From assembly GCA_015680685.1 (NCBI GenBank), contig MNCI01010139.1:9624-71623 (forward strand): DNA of 62,000 nucleotides, read 5' to 3'. This stretch comes from Gnetum montanum. Taxonomy: Eukaryota > Streptophyta > Gnetopsida > Gnetales > Gnetaceae. Made by a program: the position numbers and the translations under genes. The notes beneath the pieces were generated by a model that ran no database searches, had not been told where the DNA came from, and worked only from the letters and a program-made list of their open reading frames with translations. Of the stretch, positions 44,674-55,760 are shown piece by piece (positions within the stretch are counted from its first letter, which is position 1; each line of letters begins with the position of its first letter).

Positions 44674-47450
44674 CTATCTTGTTGTGGCTACTGCTACCAG
44701 TGAAAGGTGAAAGAATTTAGTAATTTTCTTCATCTTCTTCTCCTTGCTTCGGGGATCATTCACAATCCATGTAGCATTGCTAATGTGGTCTAGAATGGGG
44801 ATATCCCATGGATAGGGCATTACTAGGAACAACTCTTTAACATTGATGAACTACATAGTGAATTGTTTACGTTCAACATTGAATGCCCTAACTATGTTTT
44901 GCAACTCCTTGTAGTCATTCATTCTTTTCACTAGGCTCTCGGCATTGGATCTCTAATCGATATATTTTCCCTTGACAACCTAGACTTTAGCATTTTCCTC
45001 TACAAGTTTTGGCTTAGTTTCCTTGTGGTGCTTGAACTTAGCCTCATACAATAAGTACAAGCTAGTCACCTACTTTTCTAGTTCTAACCATGGTTGTTCG
45101 GTAGCCAACATAGCTAGGTTTTCATACTAGAGATTGACAATCTCTATATATTTTATCATTTCTTCTATTTGCAACTCTTTTAGGTAAATATTTACTTTAT
45201 TATACTAATTAATCCCATCAATGATGGGATACCATAATTCATGTCCTTGTTGGAGTTGCTAGAGGATCTCATTCATCTTTACCTTTGCCACTTGAATGTG
45301 TTTTTCATTTACTTCCTTTTGTAGGACAACCTAGTCTCTATAGTGATCCTTGACTCTCTCAAATTTGAGAGCCTTTGATTTATAGGTGGCTACCTCTATT
45401 GTAGTATTTTGGTGAAGGGCATAGAACTCTCCCATGGAGAGGCTTTAATTCTTAGTTATCAATCTCCTCAACTCTTTGTTTGCTCTGGCCAGTTGCTCCT
45501 ACTATTGTGAAAAAAATTATTCAATTATTGTTTATGTACATCAACATTTTGTAGGCTATGATTTTTTATAGTTAGCTACACATTCTCCTAGTGGGTCATA
45601 TCTAGGACCTTCTAAATTTTATGTTGGTTGGCCTCTACCAAGGATCAATAGAACACTACCATCTCCATCACACCCTCAAACCATTTCAACCTAATGTGAA
45701 GCTATTGAAGAGCTTCATCTCTTGTTAATGTAGAGTTGAGAAATGTAGGGTCAGTAATCTGGGCTCCAATTCAACAACTTTAGTAGTCAAGCATTCATTT
45801 AGCTCCTTGTCTATTTCGAGTTGTACTTCCAAAAGAATGTTCTTATTCCTTGCCTTTAGTAACTCTAACTAGCTTGCATTTATACCATTCAAAAGAACAA
45901 AGACATCTAAAACTAGTTGCTCAGTTCCTACTAGTTGTTCAAGTAATTCTTCATGCTATGCTATACTTAACCTACCACATATGATCCTTGCAGATGTCTA
46001 GACATCTTTAAGCATAGTGACATTTGGTACAGATGTTGCAGGTGCATTAAGGATTTCAGTGATTCTACCAACAATCATCTTAGCTACTATTTCTTACTCC
46101 TAATGCTACATCACTAGTACTATTGCCTCCTCGCCTTCATCCAAGCACACCAAGAAGGTTGTTACATTTCCAAAGATCTCTGGGAGTTATTGTTGCTTTG
46201 AGAGAGATACAATTACCTCTTTGGCTCCAAGATTTGACCTTGCAGACAACTATGTTGATTGGGTTGAGAAAACTGGTCCACCTCCTCCCATCAAGTTGAC
46301 TATTTAGGACACCTTATTTAGGTGACTCATCACTAGTTGGTACACAAATGGGTCTCCACCACTCATGCCTGCTTATTGTTCTTGCTTACTCAAGAACCAT
46401 TCTCATTAGTTGTGCTACTGTTGGGATTTTGGAGTGATCTCTGGCACAATTTTTTGAGTGGCAGGTGGAGGTGGTGGCTACTACTCTTCTTGGATTTTTA
46501 TTTTAGGAATGTTATCCTTCATCATCTCTTCCTAATTAGTGGTTAGAGTGTGTCAGATAGCATTGTTAGTGTAGAAAACTATTCCTCCCCTTTGACATAG
46601 TTTTCTAATGAGGCATAGAAAGGGGAGTTCCTTTCTTCCATGTTCATTCTCCTTAAACCACTTCTTCATCTCTAGGAAAATTAGCTATGAAAGATTAACA
46701 AAGAATCTTCCACTCAAAGTAGCACATGCATAAGCAAAAAAGGTAGTGATCTTGTTGGGCCTCACCATGGGGTTTAATTGAAAGACTACAATCTTGTAGT
46801 GGGTTCTTTCTACCAGTGTGAGCATGCCATACTCCTTGTGGTTGATACCATAGCACTATTGAATCCATTTATTTTTGATGTTGGTGTCCACCTACATCGA
46901 AATCTCAGTGAGATTAATTCCAATTTCAGGCAACCCAAGTGACTCTACAATGGCCTGCACAGTGTAGGACACTAAAATATCCTTCATTTTGACCATTGAA
47001 CTAGTCTACTTATTATTCAAAAATAAGAACATCTTTCCCATATATGACTCCGCATTGGAAGTGATAATTAGCTACATGGGAGAGGTCTTCAATTGGTCCT
47101 GCACCTCTTTAAGTGCTTGCTCCAAGAAAGATCCAAAGTTCAACTCCTAGTGCACTATCTTCTAAACCTTCCTTCATCTAATTTGATTTAGGTAGGCCTC
47201 CATTAAGGTTACCTCAAGGTTTTTTTTTCTGATTTGGTGCCTCATCTTAGTAGGAATGTTTTGTTGGCACCACTTGTTCTAGAATCTAATGAATAGAATC
47301 CACTTCGGCCTCTTCCCTAAGAGGTCCCATGGCATGGGTTGTAATTGGTTCTTCCTAGGCCTATTCTTGGCCCCCTATCATTCTTGGTCATTTCTTCCTT
47401 ATTTGAGATGGTCATCCTTTCTCCATATGTTTTCCTTTCTTTGCCATCTG
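44674..47450 (-). pseudogene. Envelope-position ORF of G3: plant-transposon-protein-like domain, Pro-rich linker, coiled coil
   Basis: About 920 codons on the minus strand between integrase and 3' LTR. One frame runs from about 47300 to 45760; shifts near 45750 and 45500 change it twice. Domain 1 (47150-46560) reads GKMFLFLNNK, VSYTVQAIVESLGLPEIGIN, LVERTHYKIVVFQLNP, ITTFFAYACATLSGRFFVNL, EMKKWFKENEHGRKELPFL and CLIRKLCQRGGIVFY; the last parts resemble the putative plant transposon protein domain (Pfam PF20167 type) known from Athila-like ORFs. A PPPPPATQK linker (about 46485) follows, then an alpha-helical region (HEELLEQLVGTEQLVLDVF, LELLKARNKNILLEVQLEID) and a coiled-coil tail to a basic C-terminus (DPRSKEKKMKKITKFF) and stops TAG TGA TAG at 44676-44668. 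The true start is uncertain. No membrane helix was noticed. Confidence 0.7.
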
Positions 47451-49509
47451 CGATCACAACACATCCATGAATTAGTAGATATAATGTGTAACTTAGAATA
47501 TTTGAATACCTTAACTTGTTACTTAGTTACACTTGGACCATGGTAGATTTTTTTCTTATTTTATTTATTAATTATTATTATAAGTGTCATTGAAGCTCAT
47601 TAGAAATGTTTAACTCTTGTAATTTGGTGTTTAAATGTTGATTTCTTAGTTAAATCTTTATTAGAGTTAGAAAAATGGCAAAAAATTTTTAGTCAAAAAT
47701 GGCACCTTTAAGACCTCCATGACTAAGAGCTTAGCTCTAGGAGCAATAGGATCAAAGAAAGGAGTGATTAGGAAGTTATGGGCTTTGGAAGGTTTTAGGC
47801 TCTAAAAATTGCAAAAGCTCCTTGGGCATTTAAGAGTAAATGTGAAAATTTCTAAGGGGGGTTGTGCATATTTATAGTATTTTTACATAGTGTCAATGGG
47901 GCCACATATATGGCGCCTTGTATACACATGGGCTCCATCAATAGGTCTCCATTTACAATGTTTGTAAATAAAATTTTTAAACCTGAATATTTAAAAAAAA
48001 TACAAGGAATTTTTGAATAAGTTTGGGGTCCATGGAGTCCTAGAAAAGCCAAGAATATGGGAAAATCATTGAAGAGGATATTTGAAAGCTCAAAAATTCA
48101 GAAATTAAATGGAGAATTTCTAAATTAAGAAAAATATGTAAAGGAGCACATGGTCAAATGCAAAATATGGATGTATGAAAGATACTAATTGCAAGAATGC
48201 CTAAGAATAAGGTGCTTAATGAACCCAGCCAAGAGATATGCAAGTGGCTCATCCCCATAGCAGGTACATTCACTAATTACCCTTACATAACCTCAACCTA
48301 AGGAGTTTGTAGGCCGCATAGGTGATTAATGGTTGATGAAAGTTAAGAACCAAAACCCAAAAGATTGTACCAGATAATTCAAGTACATTAAACAAAGACA
48401 TCAAATAAGAACATGGATACCAGTACTGAAGTGAGTTATGGGTAGTATGGATGGATAAGGGAGAATGTGGAATGGAATTCCAAATTGAGGTCATAAGAAG
48501 TCCCTTGTGGATTTGTGTTTAAATGACTCAAGAAGATCCATCCTTAGTCTAGGCCAAAACCAACTACTTTTGGTGACTTTGCATTGCCACTCCAAGATAG
48601 ATCCACCCCCTTTTGACACAAAAGTGCTTTCACAAAACAACCACTATTCCTTCAAGAGAAGAAAAGAGAATCAAGAATTAAGAGAGAGGGCCTTAGTTAG
48701 GGGAGACCTTCAAGCATGTATAACACATCTTTCTAGTCCCATAACCAATGCTTGTAGCCTATTTATTTGTCTAAGGGGTGTGCTTTGAATTCTCACCATT
48801 TTTCTTTATTTTTTATTTTCTTTTTATTTATTTTTTTCTTTTTTTTTCTTTTGGAATTCTTAGATGGGAACCACACCATGCAAAGACTTATTCAACTTCT
48901 TATTATTGGTTGACATGAAATAGTAAGAAGTCTATGAAAACACTCATGCACCCAAGTAGAAGAGTAAAAAGAGTATTGAGTCCCCTTGAAGTCACACCCT
49001 ATGCAAACCTTTGAATCTTTCCCATTTCTAGAAACTACCAAGGTCATAAATTTATTAAAATATTTTTTAATGATAGGTACCTCATACTTCCAAAATGAGA
49101 AAAACCATAGAGTTTCTGGATGGGTGGACAATGTGGACTCACTACTTGTTCCTTGAAAAAGAAACATGTCTTAGCTATTAGTACAAAAATTCAAAAATAG
49201 AAACCATACATTAGCAAACAAAACATTAAGTACAAACTACCATTAGCATCAGCTAGAGCACCACTATGTCCTATTACCAAAATGCATTTTTCTTAACAAA
49301 AATTAGAAAATCAAAGTAAAATCAAGTAAAATATATAAGAAAGTGTAAAATATTTAAGAAAAATTTAAATGTACAAACAATGGTGTAAAACAAAAATGAT
49401 GTAAAATAGAAAAAAGTTTTAAAAATCAAAAAGGTGTAAAATAAATAATTTGAAAAAATCAAAAATGTGTAAAACAAAAAATAAAAAAATTGAGAAGCCA
49501 CATATATGA
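47451..49509 (-). other. Spacer of G3 between integrase and extra ORF
   Basis: No domain recognised. It holds a long pyrimidine tract on the plus strand at 48790-48855 (a purine tract in the element's own orientation) and, at 47870-47960, wording reminiscent of the LTR U3 part (ATTTATAGTATT, CAATGGGGCC, CCATCAATAGG). It may contain a truncated second LTR or the intron of a spliced ORF transcript; neither can be shown. Confidence 0.4.
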
Positions 49510-50760
49510 TTAGCACAAGTGACCATCTCCCCTATGACTAAGTTGGAAGGAGGAGATCAAAAAAATTGAGCACAATTGTTCATCCATTGAGGTATTTGTT
49601 ACACTAGCTTGTTTGGTCTTGTAGAAAGGCTTTATATGTTGGGTGTTGACCAACTACTTATTATCTGGGCTTTCAAGTTTATATATGATCATGGTCCTAA
49701 AAGGAAAGGTTTCATCAATTATATAAGGCTCTTCCCATAATGTTTGGAATTTAGTTCGATGAAGTATGTTTGTGGGGTTCCAGTAGAGGACCTTATCTTC
49801 TAGTTGAAATTTCTCTTTCAGTATTCTAAGGTCATGATGTTGTTTGATAAATGCCTTGTGCTCTTCATTTAAGGATAAGGCTACCAATTGATTTTCATCT
49901 AGCACATTTAGGTTAATCAGTCATTGTTCTTGTGCTAGACTTAGGTCAAGATCTAGGTCATAGGTCATTGAGAGTGTATAAAGCTCAGATTGAATAAGGA
50001 GCATTAAAAGTTCTCTATACACCAACTCATATGGAAGGAGCCAATAAGGAGTTTCCATGTTAAGAGGTAGGCCTAAAAGGTGTCGTTGAGTTTTGTGCTC
50101 CAATCTCTCCTATATTTGCTAATAATTCTTGTTAGAATCTTTTCAATCTCCTTATTAGTAACCTTTGCTTGATTGTTGGCTTGAAGTTAATAAGATGTTG
50201 TTAATTTATGTTTAACCCCCAAGCATTTCATGAGCTTGCAAAAATTAGCATATTTGAATTATAGTCCATTATCGAAAATTAGTGCACATGGCACCCCAAC
50301 CCTATTCATAATATTTTGTTGTACAAATTGAGCAGCAATGAATGATGTACAGTCAGTGATGACTACTACTTCTACCCATTTGGTATAGTAATCAATAATG
50401 ATGATTATATATGCCTTTTCATTTGACATGGGTGTGATAGGATCCAAGAAGTTGATGCCCCATATGTCAATGGATTCTAGTGGTTGAATGCAATATTAAG
50501 AATCCTCCATTTATGTGGACATCCCACCATCTTATTGGTAGCATTAACAAGATTAGATAAAATAGTGAGCATCTATGAAGACTATGGACCAATAGTATTC
50601 TATCATTAGGAATTTTATGGCCATGTGTCTCATTGCATAGTGGCCTCTGCAAGGGTCTTTATGAGCATCTTGTAGAATGCACAGTTGATCAGCATTAGGT
50701 TCATACCAATGAACAAGGCCATTGATGCATACCTTGTAAAGGTGTCCATTTATTTCCATG
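49510..50760 (-). pseudogene. G3 integrase
   Basis: The H2C2 finger is open at 50553-50759 (NGHLYKVCINGLVHW, ILQDAHKDPCRGHYAM, YYWSIVF). In the core 50259-50447 reads GIN in place of GID at the first catalytic Asp (WGINFLDPI), then IIIIDYYTKWVEVVVI; the second Asp survives in IFDNG (about 50262) and the Glu in NKEIEKIL (about 50160). The C-terminal domain is open at 49654-49905 (LDENQLVALSLNEEHKAF, QLEDKVLYWNPTNILHRTKF). Loss of the first Asp and several stops show that it is inactive. Confidence 0.8.
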
Positions 50761-50989
50761 AAGTCCTTTGCCCAATAAAGAAAGTTTTATTTCTTCCTAT
50801 ATTCCAGATCTTGTGGCATCTTCTAAGTAAGAAGATAAGTAAGGATGTCATTATACCATTTTCATTTTATAGGCATTTCTTTATTTATTACACCAAAAAA
50901 GAGGCATTCATTAGGAAATTGGTTAGAGAGTAGGATCTCCTTCTCTTTTCTATCCCATTGTATCCAACACAAGTGATCAAAAATTACAT

Positions 50990-52170
50990 TCTTAGTCCCA
51001 TTTCAGTCTATCATTGTAAGATCAAATTCTTGCAAGATCACTAGGTACTGTATGACATAGGGGCTCACACTTTATATCTAAGCACATAGTGCCTAAACTT
51101 TTCCAGAGCATACACCACCACCATTAGTTCTTTCTTTGTGGTGGTGTAATTCAATTGTGCACCCAAAATGCTTCAACTTTCATAGTGTATGTAATATGGA
51201 TATTTTTTGTCATCCAATTGCATAAGCACATCTCCCAAGGCATAATTAGATACATCTATCATTATATGAAATGATCTGGACTAGTTAGGTGCTTGTAGAA
51301 TTAGAATCCCTATGAGGTTCTACTTGAGACTCTAGAAAGAATTTTTGCATTCTTTGGCCCAAATAAATGGAGCATCTTTTTTCATTAGCTTGACCAATGA
51401 TTTTGCAATCTTAGAAAAATTCTCTATAAATTGTTGGTAATAGCTAGTGTGTCCAAGGAATTACTAAACATATTTAATGATTTCTAGTTGATGGGTAATT
51501 CCTTGGATCTTTTTGGGGTCTATCTCAATCTCTTGCTATGAAATTTTGTGTCCTAATACAATGCCTTCTTAGACCATGAGATGCCTCTTTTACCAATTAA
51601 GCTATAGGTTTTTTTTCCACACATTTTTTTAGTACTTGATTAAGGTGATCCAAGGCTTATTCGCATGTAGTGCCATAAGTGGAGAATTCATCCATAAATA
51701 TTTCTAGTCTACTATCAATTTGATGCTGAAAGATGCTTAAGTCTAGGCATTGGAAAGTGGCAGGAGCATTGCATAGATCAAAAGGCATCTTTTGATATGC
51801 AAAGTTCCTCCAAGGACTCATGAATGTTGTTTTAGTCTAATCTTTTGGTGTAATATGGATTTGGTTGTAGCCACTATAACCATATAAAAAACTATAATAG
51901 CAATTCCCAGATCCGATGTCCAACACTTGATCAATGAATGATAACAAAAACTGATCTTTGAATGTTGCCATGTTTAACAGCCTAAATTTGATATAAATCC
52001 ACTATTTTCCACCTCTCTTTGGCACCATCATGAGTGGGCTGACCCACTTACTATTTGTAATGGGATAGATGAACCATGCCATAAGGAGTTGATCAATCTC
52101 CTCTTTGATGATATTCTTCAATTTTGGGTTCAACGGCCATTGTGATTGCTTCCTTGGCTTTGTGGATGGA
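50990..52170 (-). pseudogene. G3 reverse transcriptase and RNase H
   Basis: Minus-strand pieces follow the same order as G2: RT start near 52150, YCYYSFL-type palm wording near 51895, the catalytic box EIFMDEFSTYGT at about 51700-51680 with Glu replacing the second Asp, a thumb with FSKIAKSLVKLMKKDAPF near 51410-51370, and RNase H near 51200-51060. Stops are frequent. The identity rests on colinearity with the better-preserved G2. Confidence 0.7.
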
Positions 52171-52599
52171 TCAATATAAATTCAATGTTGACATATCCAT
52201 GGAACAATTCCAGTGAGTTCAAGATATGACTAGACAAAGGTTGTTGCCCATATATTAACCACTTTCAATAGTTTTTCTTTTTTCTTAGGAGCAAGGTTGG
52301 CATTAAGTATGACCGACTTGCCATTTCTCAAGAATGTATCATCTAGGCTAGCAGGTAGAGCTTTTAACTCTAAGGGCTCTTATTTGAAATTCTCAAAGAT
52401 CTCAAACTCTTCCCAATTTGTATCATCATTTTCATTATCAGAGAGTTGATGATGAATTTTCTCTAATTCATTCATTCCTGTAACATAAGCACATGTTAGG
52501 CTCTCAGTAGGTTCCATGCACATTGTATTGCTTTACTAATCATTAGTTAGCCATTGCGTGCCCTCTTGTTTGGTGGCTATTGTGTGTAGACACCTTTGA

Positions 52600-52930
52600 A
52601 TATCTACTTCATGTGCATACTAGCTACATGTAGAAATAGATGCTCATTTCATGGACTAGGTTTCTACACATAATTGCACCCTATATTGCTATACAAAATG
52701 CATAGAACTTGCTTCTTCTGAATATTTCCAAATGAATTTTTTTTAGAAATCTCTAGATAAAGATCTTTGATGTCCATTCTTACACTAATAGTGTTTAGCC
52801 ATGCCCTTCTCATAATTATTGGGAAGTCCCCCATACAGTTCTCAACCTTGATTACTAGAAAATTGGCATGATAAGACCACCCATAAATAGTGATCACAAT
52901 GTCCTCTACCAATCCCAATGGAATAGTAAT
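52600..52930 (-). pseudogene. G3 protease region
   Basis: 52664-52918 reads VEDIVITIYGWSYHANFLVIKVENC, then GDFPIIMRRAWLNTISVRMDIKDLYLEISKK, the same segment as in G2. It precedes RT as expected for the aspartic protease region. Confidence 0.6.
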
Positions 52931-53299
52931 AGACTAGTCTACCAATTACAATTAGATATTACTCTTCTTGAGAGGCAACAAGTTCCAAGAAGTATACATC
53001 TCATGAAAAATCAAGTTAACACCATAACCTGAATCAAGAAGAGCTTTATATGGTTAATTCCTAGTAATCTGCACATAGCTAAGAGGGCTCCCAGGATTAG
53101 CTAATTTCATGGGAAGGTTGCTAGTACAAATCTAATCATATACGACATGAGTGAGCATAATATTATGGATTTTAGATAGCATTTAGTTTGAAGGGTTCAT
53201 GATGGAATGGTTTGTAGAGGATAATGTAGGAGTAGGATCACTAGTTGTCTGAGTCTGTGAGGGCTTACTAGGGTTATTGGGTTGAAAAATGATATTTTA

Positions 53300-55599
53300 T
53301 GAGCATGAGGTTCCAAATCACTTGTCTGATGAACCAGTTGTAGATTGACAGCCCTAGTAGCATCACATTACTATGGTTGGGCTAGAAGTTCACCCTACAT
53401 GGATGGAGCAGGTGGTAGCTACATTGAGGATAGAGGAATAGGTGCAAGAATAGGAGGAGGATAAGGATAAAATGTGGTATCCCCCCTGAAATGTGGAGAA
53501 TGATTTCTATATTATTCAAGAATATAGTAGTAATGTTGCAAATGAAAAACATGACTGAAAGAGTAATGTGGAGACAAGGGTTGTTGAATGTAATACCCAT
53601 ATGGATTTGGTTATTTATAACAATACTATTACCTTAGTGGTGGAATCCCACATGACTATGGTTGCTACCACTACTCGTACTACTCATATGGCTATGGTGG
53701 AGTTCCATTTGGATAATATTTTTGTTGTTGATGGAACTGCCTAGGAGTACCTTGAGGATAAGTCAATCTTCTGGGTATTTTTCTTTTTACTAGTCGTGGA
53801 TTCAGAGCATACATCCTAGACTCCTGTAAGTGTAACACAATTGGGCAACATCCCTTAAGATGTTCATATTGGCAAATGTCACAATTACCATAATCATTTG
53901 ATATAGTTTCCATAACTTTCTTTACCGCAGCAATATTGCCTTACACCTTTGATTGGCATGTTCAATTTCCTTTTGCCTCCTACTATTCATAGAGTTTCAT
54001 AATCAATCTAACTTAGCTAAAATTTTAGAGGTAAATTTTTGAGTCAACAAGGTTTTTTAGTTCACCATCTCATTAATTGATGATTCTTCTTCATTATCAT
54101 AAAATCATGCCACCCTCTTATAAATAGAAGGATATCAATTGTATTCTTCTGTACTTTTACATTTCCTCAACTCTTCTTCTTCATTTGCTACTTGCTTGAT
54201 TAACCTTTGGATTTGATGGACTCTTAATTCTAATAGTCTTCCTTAGGCATAGATCCCAAGAGTTCTTCTCATTTTAGAGCAAAGCACATCTATGATGTGG
54301 TGAAATTGTTCCTCCTAAGAGTAACCATGGCCAGGGCATCATTGTAATAAGGAATAATATCTATCCATGATAGCATCCAAGGACTCATGTATTCCTTACT
54401 TCCAACTTTGGATCTACCTTCTCAAATTGGACACTTGGGAGTATGTTTGATACTTGTCATTAAATAGTTCAAGCATTTTACTCCATCTAAAGATTGATTC
54501 TAGATCCAAGGATAGGTACTAGCTTTTTGCTTCTTTGATGAGTGTCCTAGGAAATAACTTAAGCTTTTTCTAGTCATTTTCTATGTTTTGCAAGGAACAG
54601 GAATAGTGAAGAGCATGAAGATGATTATGTGGATTTGAGTTATATCTCTTTTCAGACTTGGGGATATTATTCATGTCTAGCCTCTTGATTCAATTATCCT
54701 TTGTGTGCCTTGAAGAATTCTCACCAACTCTATGATGTTTATCATGCTTTAGGTGATGAGAAAAGGCTAATTCTAGCCATGATCTTGGTGCCTATGATGC
54801 CTATATTACCCCTTCACTCACGGCGATGGGCCTCTCTTGAATGTCCATTCCTCAAATCTTAACTTTCTTGATGGTACCTACAATCATTATCATCCCATTG
54901 GTCACCTTCATCACAATTGTGCCTCTTGTGATTTTGTTTAGAACTAGAAGAGTAGGAAGATGATGATGAAGGTGAAGAGAAAGAAGGGCTAGCACCATCA
55001 CAATGCCTACCACCACCTCTTCAATGGTCATGGCCACAATCATGATCATGATACTTACCTACATCCTTGCCATGACTCTTCTCCATGGATCCTCCTTTGT
55101 CATTGGATCCATTCTTGCCAAAACCAAGATTATGTATCATGGACTGCAAGTTTTGGTTTTGACCTCCTTCACTGAATTCAAAGAGAGGAGTCTCTTTGTA
55201 TGAAAAATTCTCAGAGAGGGGTTCTCCTCCATCTTTTTGGTACATTAGGAATGAGGAATCATTAGACCACTTCTCCTTCACGGATTCGTAATGTAGCTCT
55301 AGCTATCAATCCCTTAGACGTTGTGCATCAATGTATGATAATTCATGACATCACTATCTTGCACAACATATTCACCATGAATCCCTTAGATGCCCAACTA
55401 CATAAAACTTTTTTGGAGCATCATAGGTATGGATCGATCGAGTGACAACATAATGTTACCCTCCATGTTTCGCCACCGCAGCAATTCATCTTGGTACATA
55501 CTCATCAAGATGGGCATATACCACTTTGAGTTGTTGGGGCACCTGCTAATTTTCTCCATTAGACATGGGCAGAGAGCCTTTCCAGTGAGAAGAAGACAT
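53300..55599 (-). pseudogene. G3 gag
   Basis: The start ATG (55599, minus) lies about 140 bases after the primer site. The N-terminus carries HLDEYVP, LRWRNMEGNIMLSLDRSIPMML and HGEYVVQDSDV; 55021-55281 is open with SVKEKWSNDSSFLMYQKDGGEP and a His/Asp-rich end (KYHDHDCGHDH). A Ser-rich segment (SPSFSSPSSSSSYSSSS) follows at about 54990-54930, and the shortened zinc knuckle CDICQYEHLKGCC with MYALNPRLVKRKIPR at 53692-53913. Gag forms the capsid and binds RNA. Stops and shifts separate the pieces. Confidence 0.75.
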
Positions 55600-55741
55600 C
55601 TTGTGTTAGAATACAAGAAATGTAGTTGCTTTCTTAGAATTGTTGTGATTATTTTGATGTATGATATGACATTAGGATTTGTTCCAATGATGTTAAATAA
55701 TTTTTCACTAAACCTAAATAGCACATGTAACAAAATAAAAG

Positions 55742-55759
55742 TCCCCAACAACAGTGCCA
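55742..55759 (-). other. Primer binding site of G3, tRNA-Asp-like
   Basis: The minus-strand reading TGGCACTGTTGTTGGGGA matches 14 of 18 bases of the tRNA-Asp complement, the best of the four sites, and all four differences are C:G to T:A. One base separates it from the 5' LTR. Confidence 0.8.
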
Positions 55760-55760
55760 A

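Noticed and set aside
55003-55203. Plus-strand frames over the G3 gag (also 55390-55773)
   Set aside because: Opposite-strand shadows; the minus-strand gag frames have the conserved motifs.
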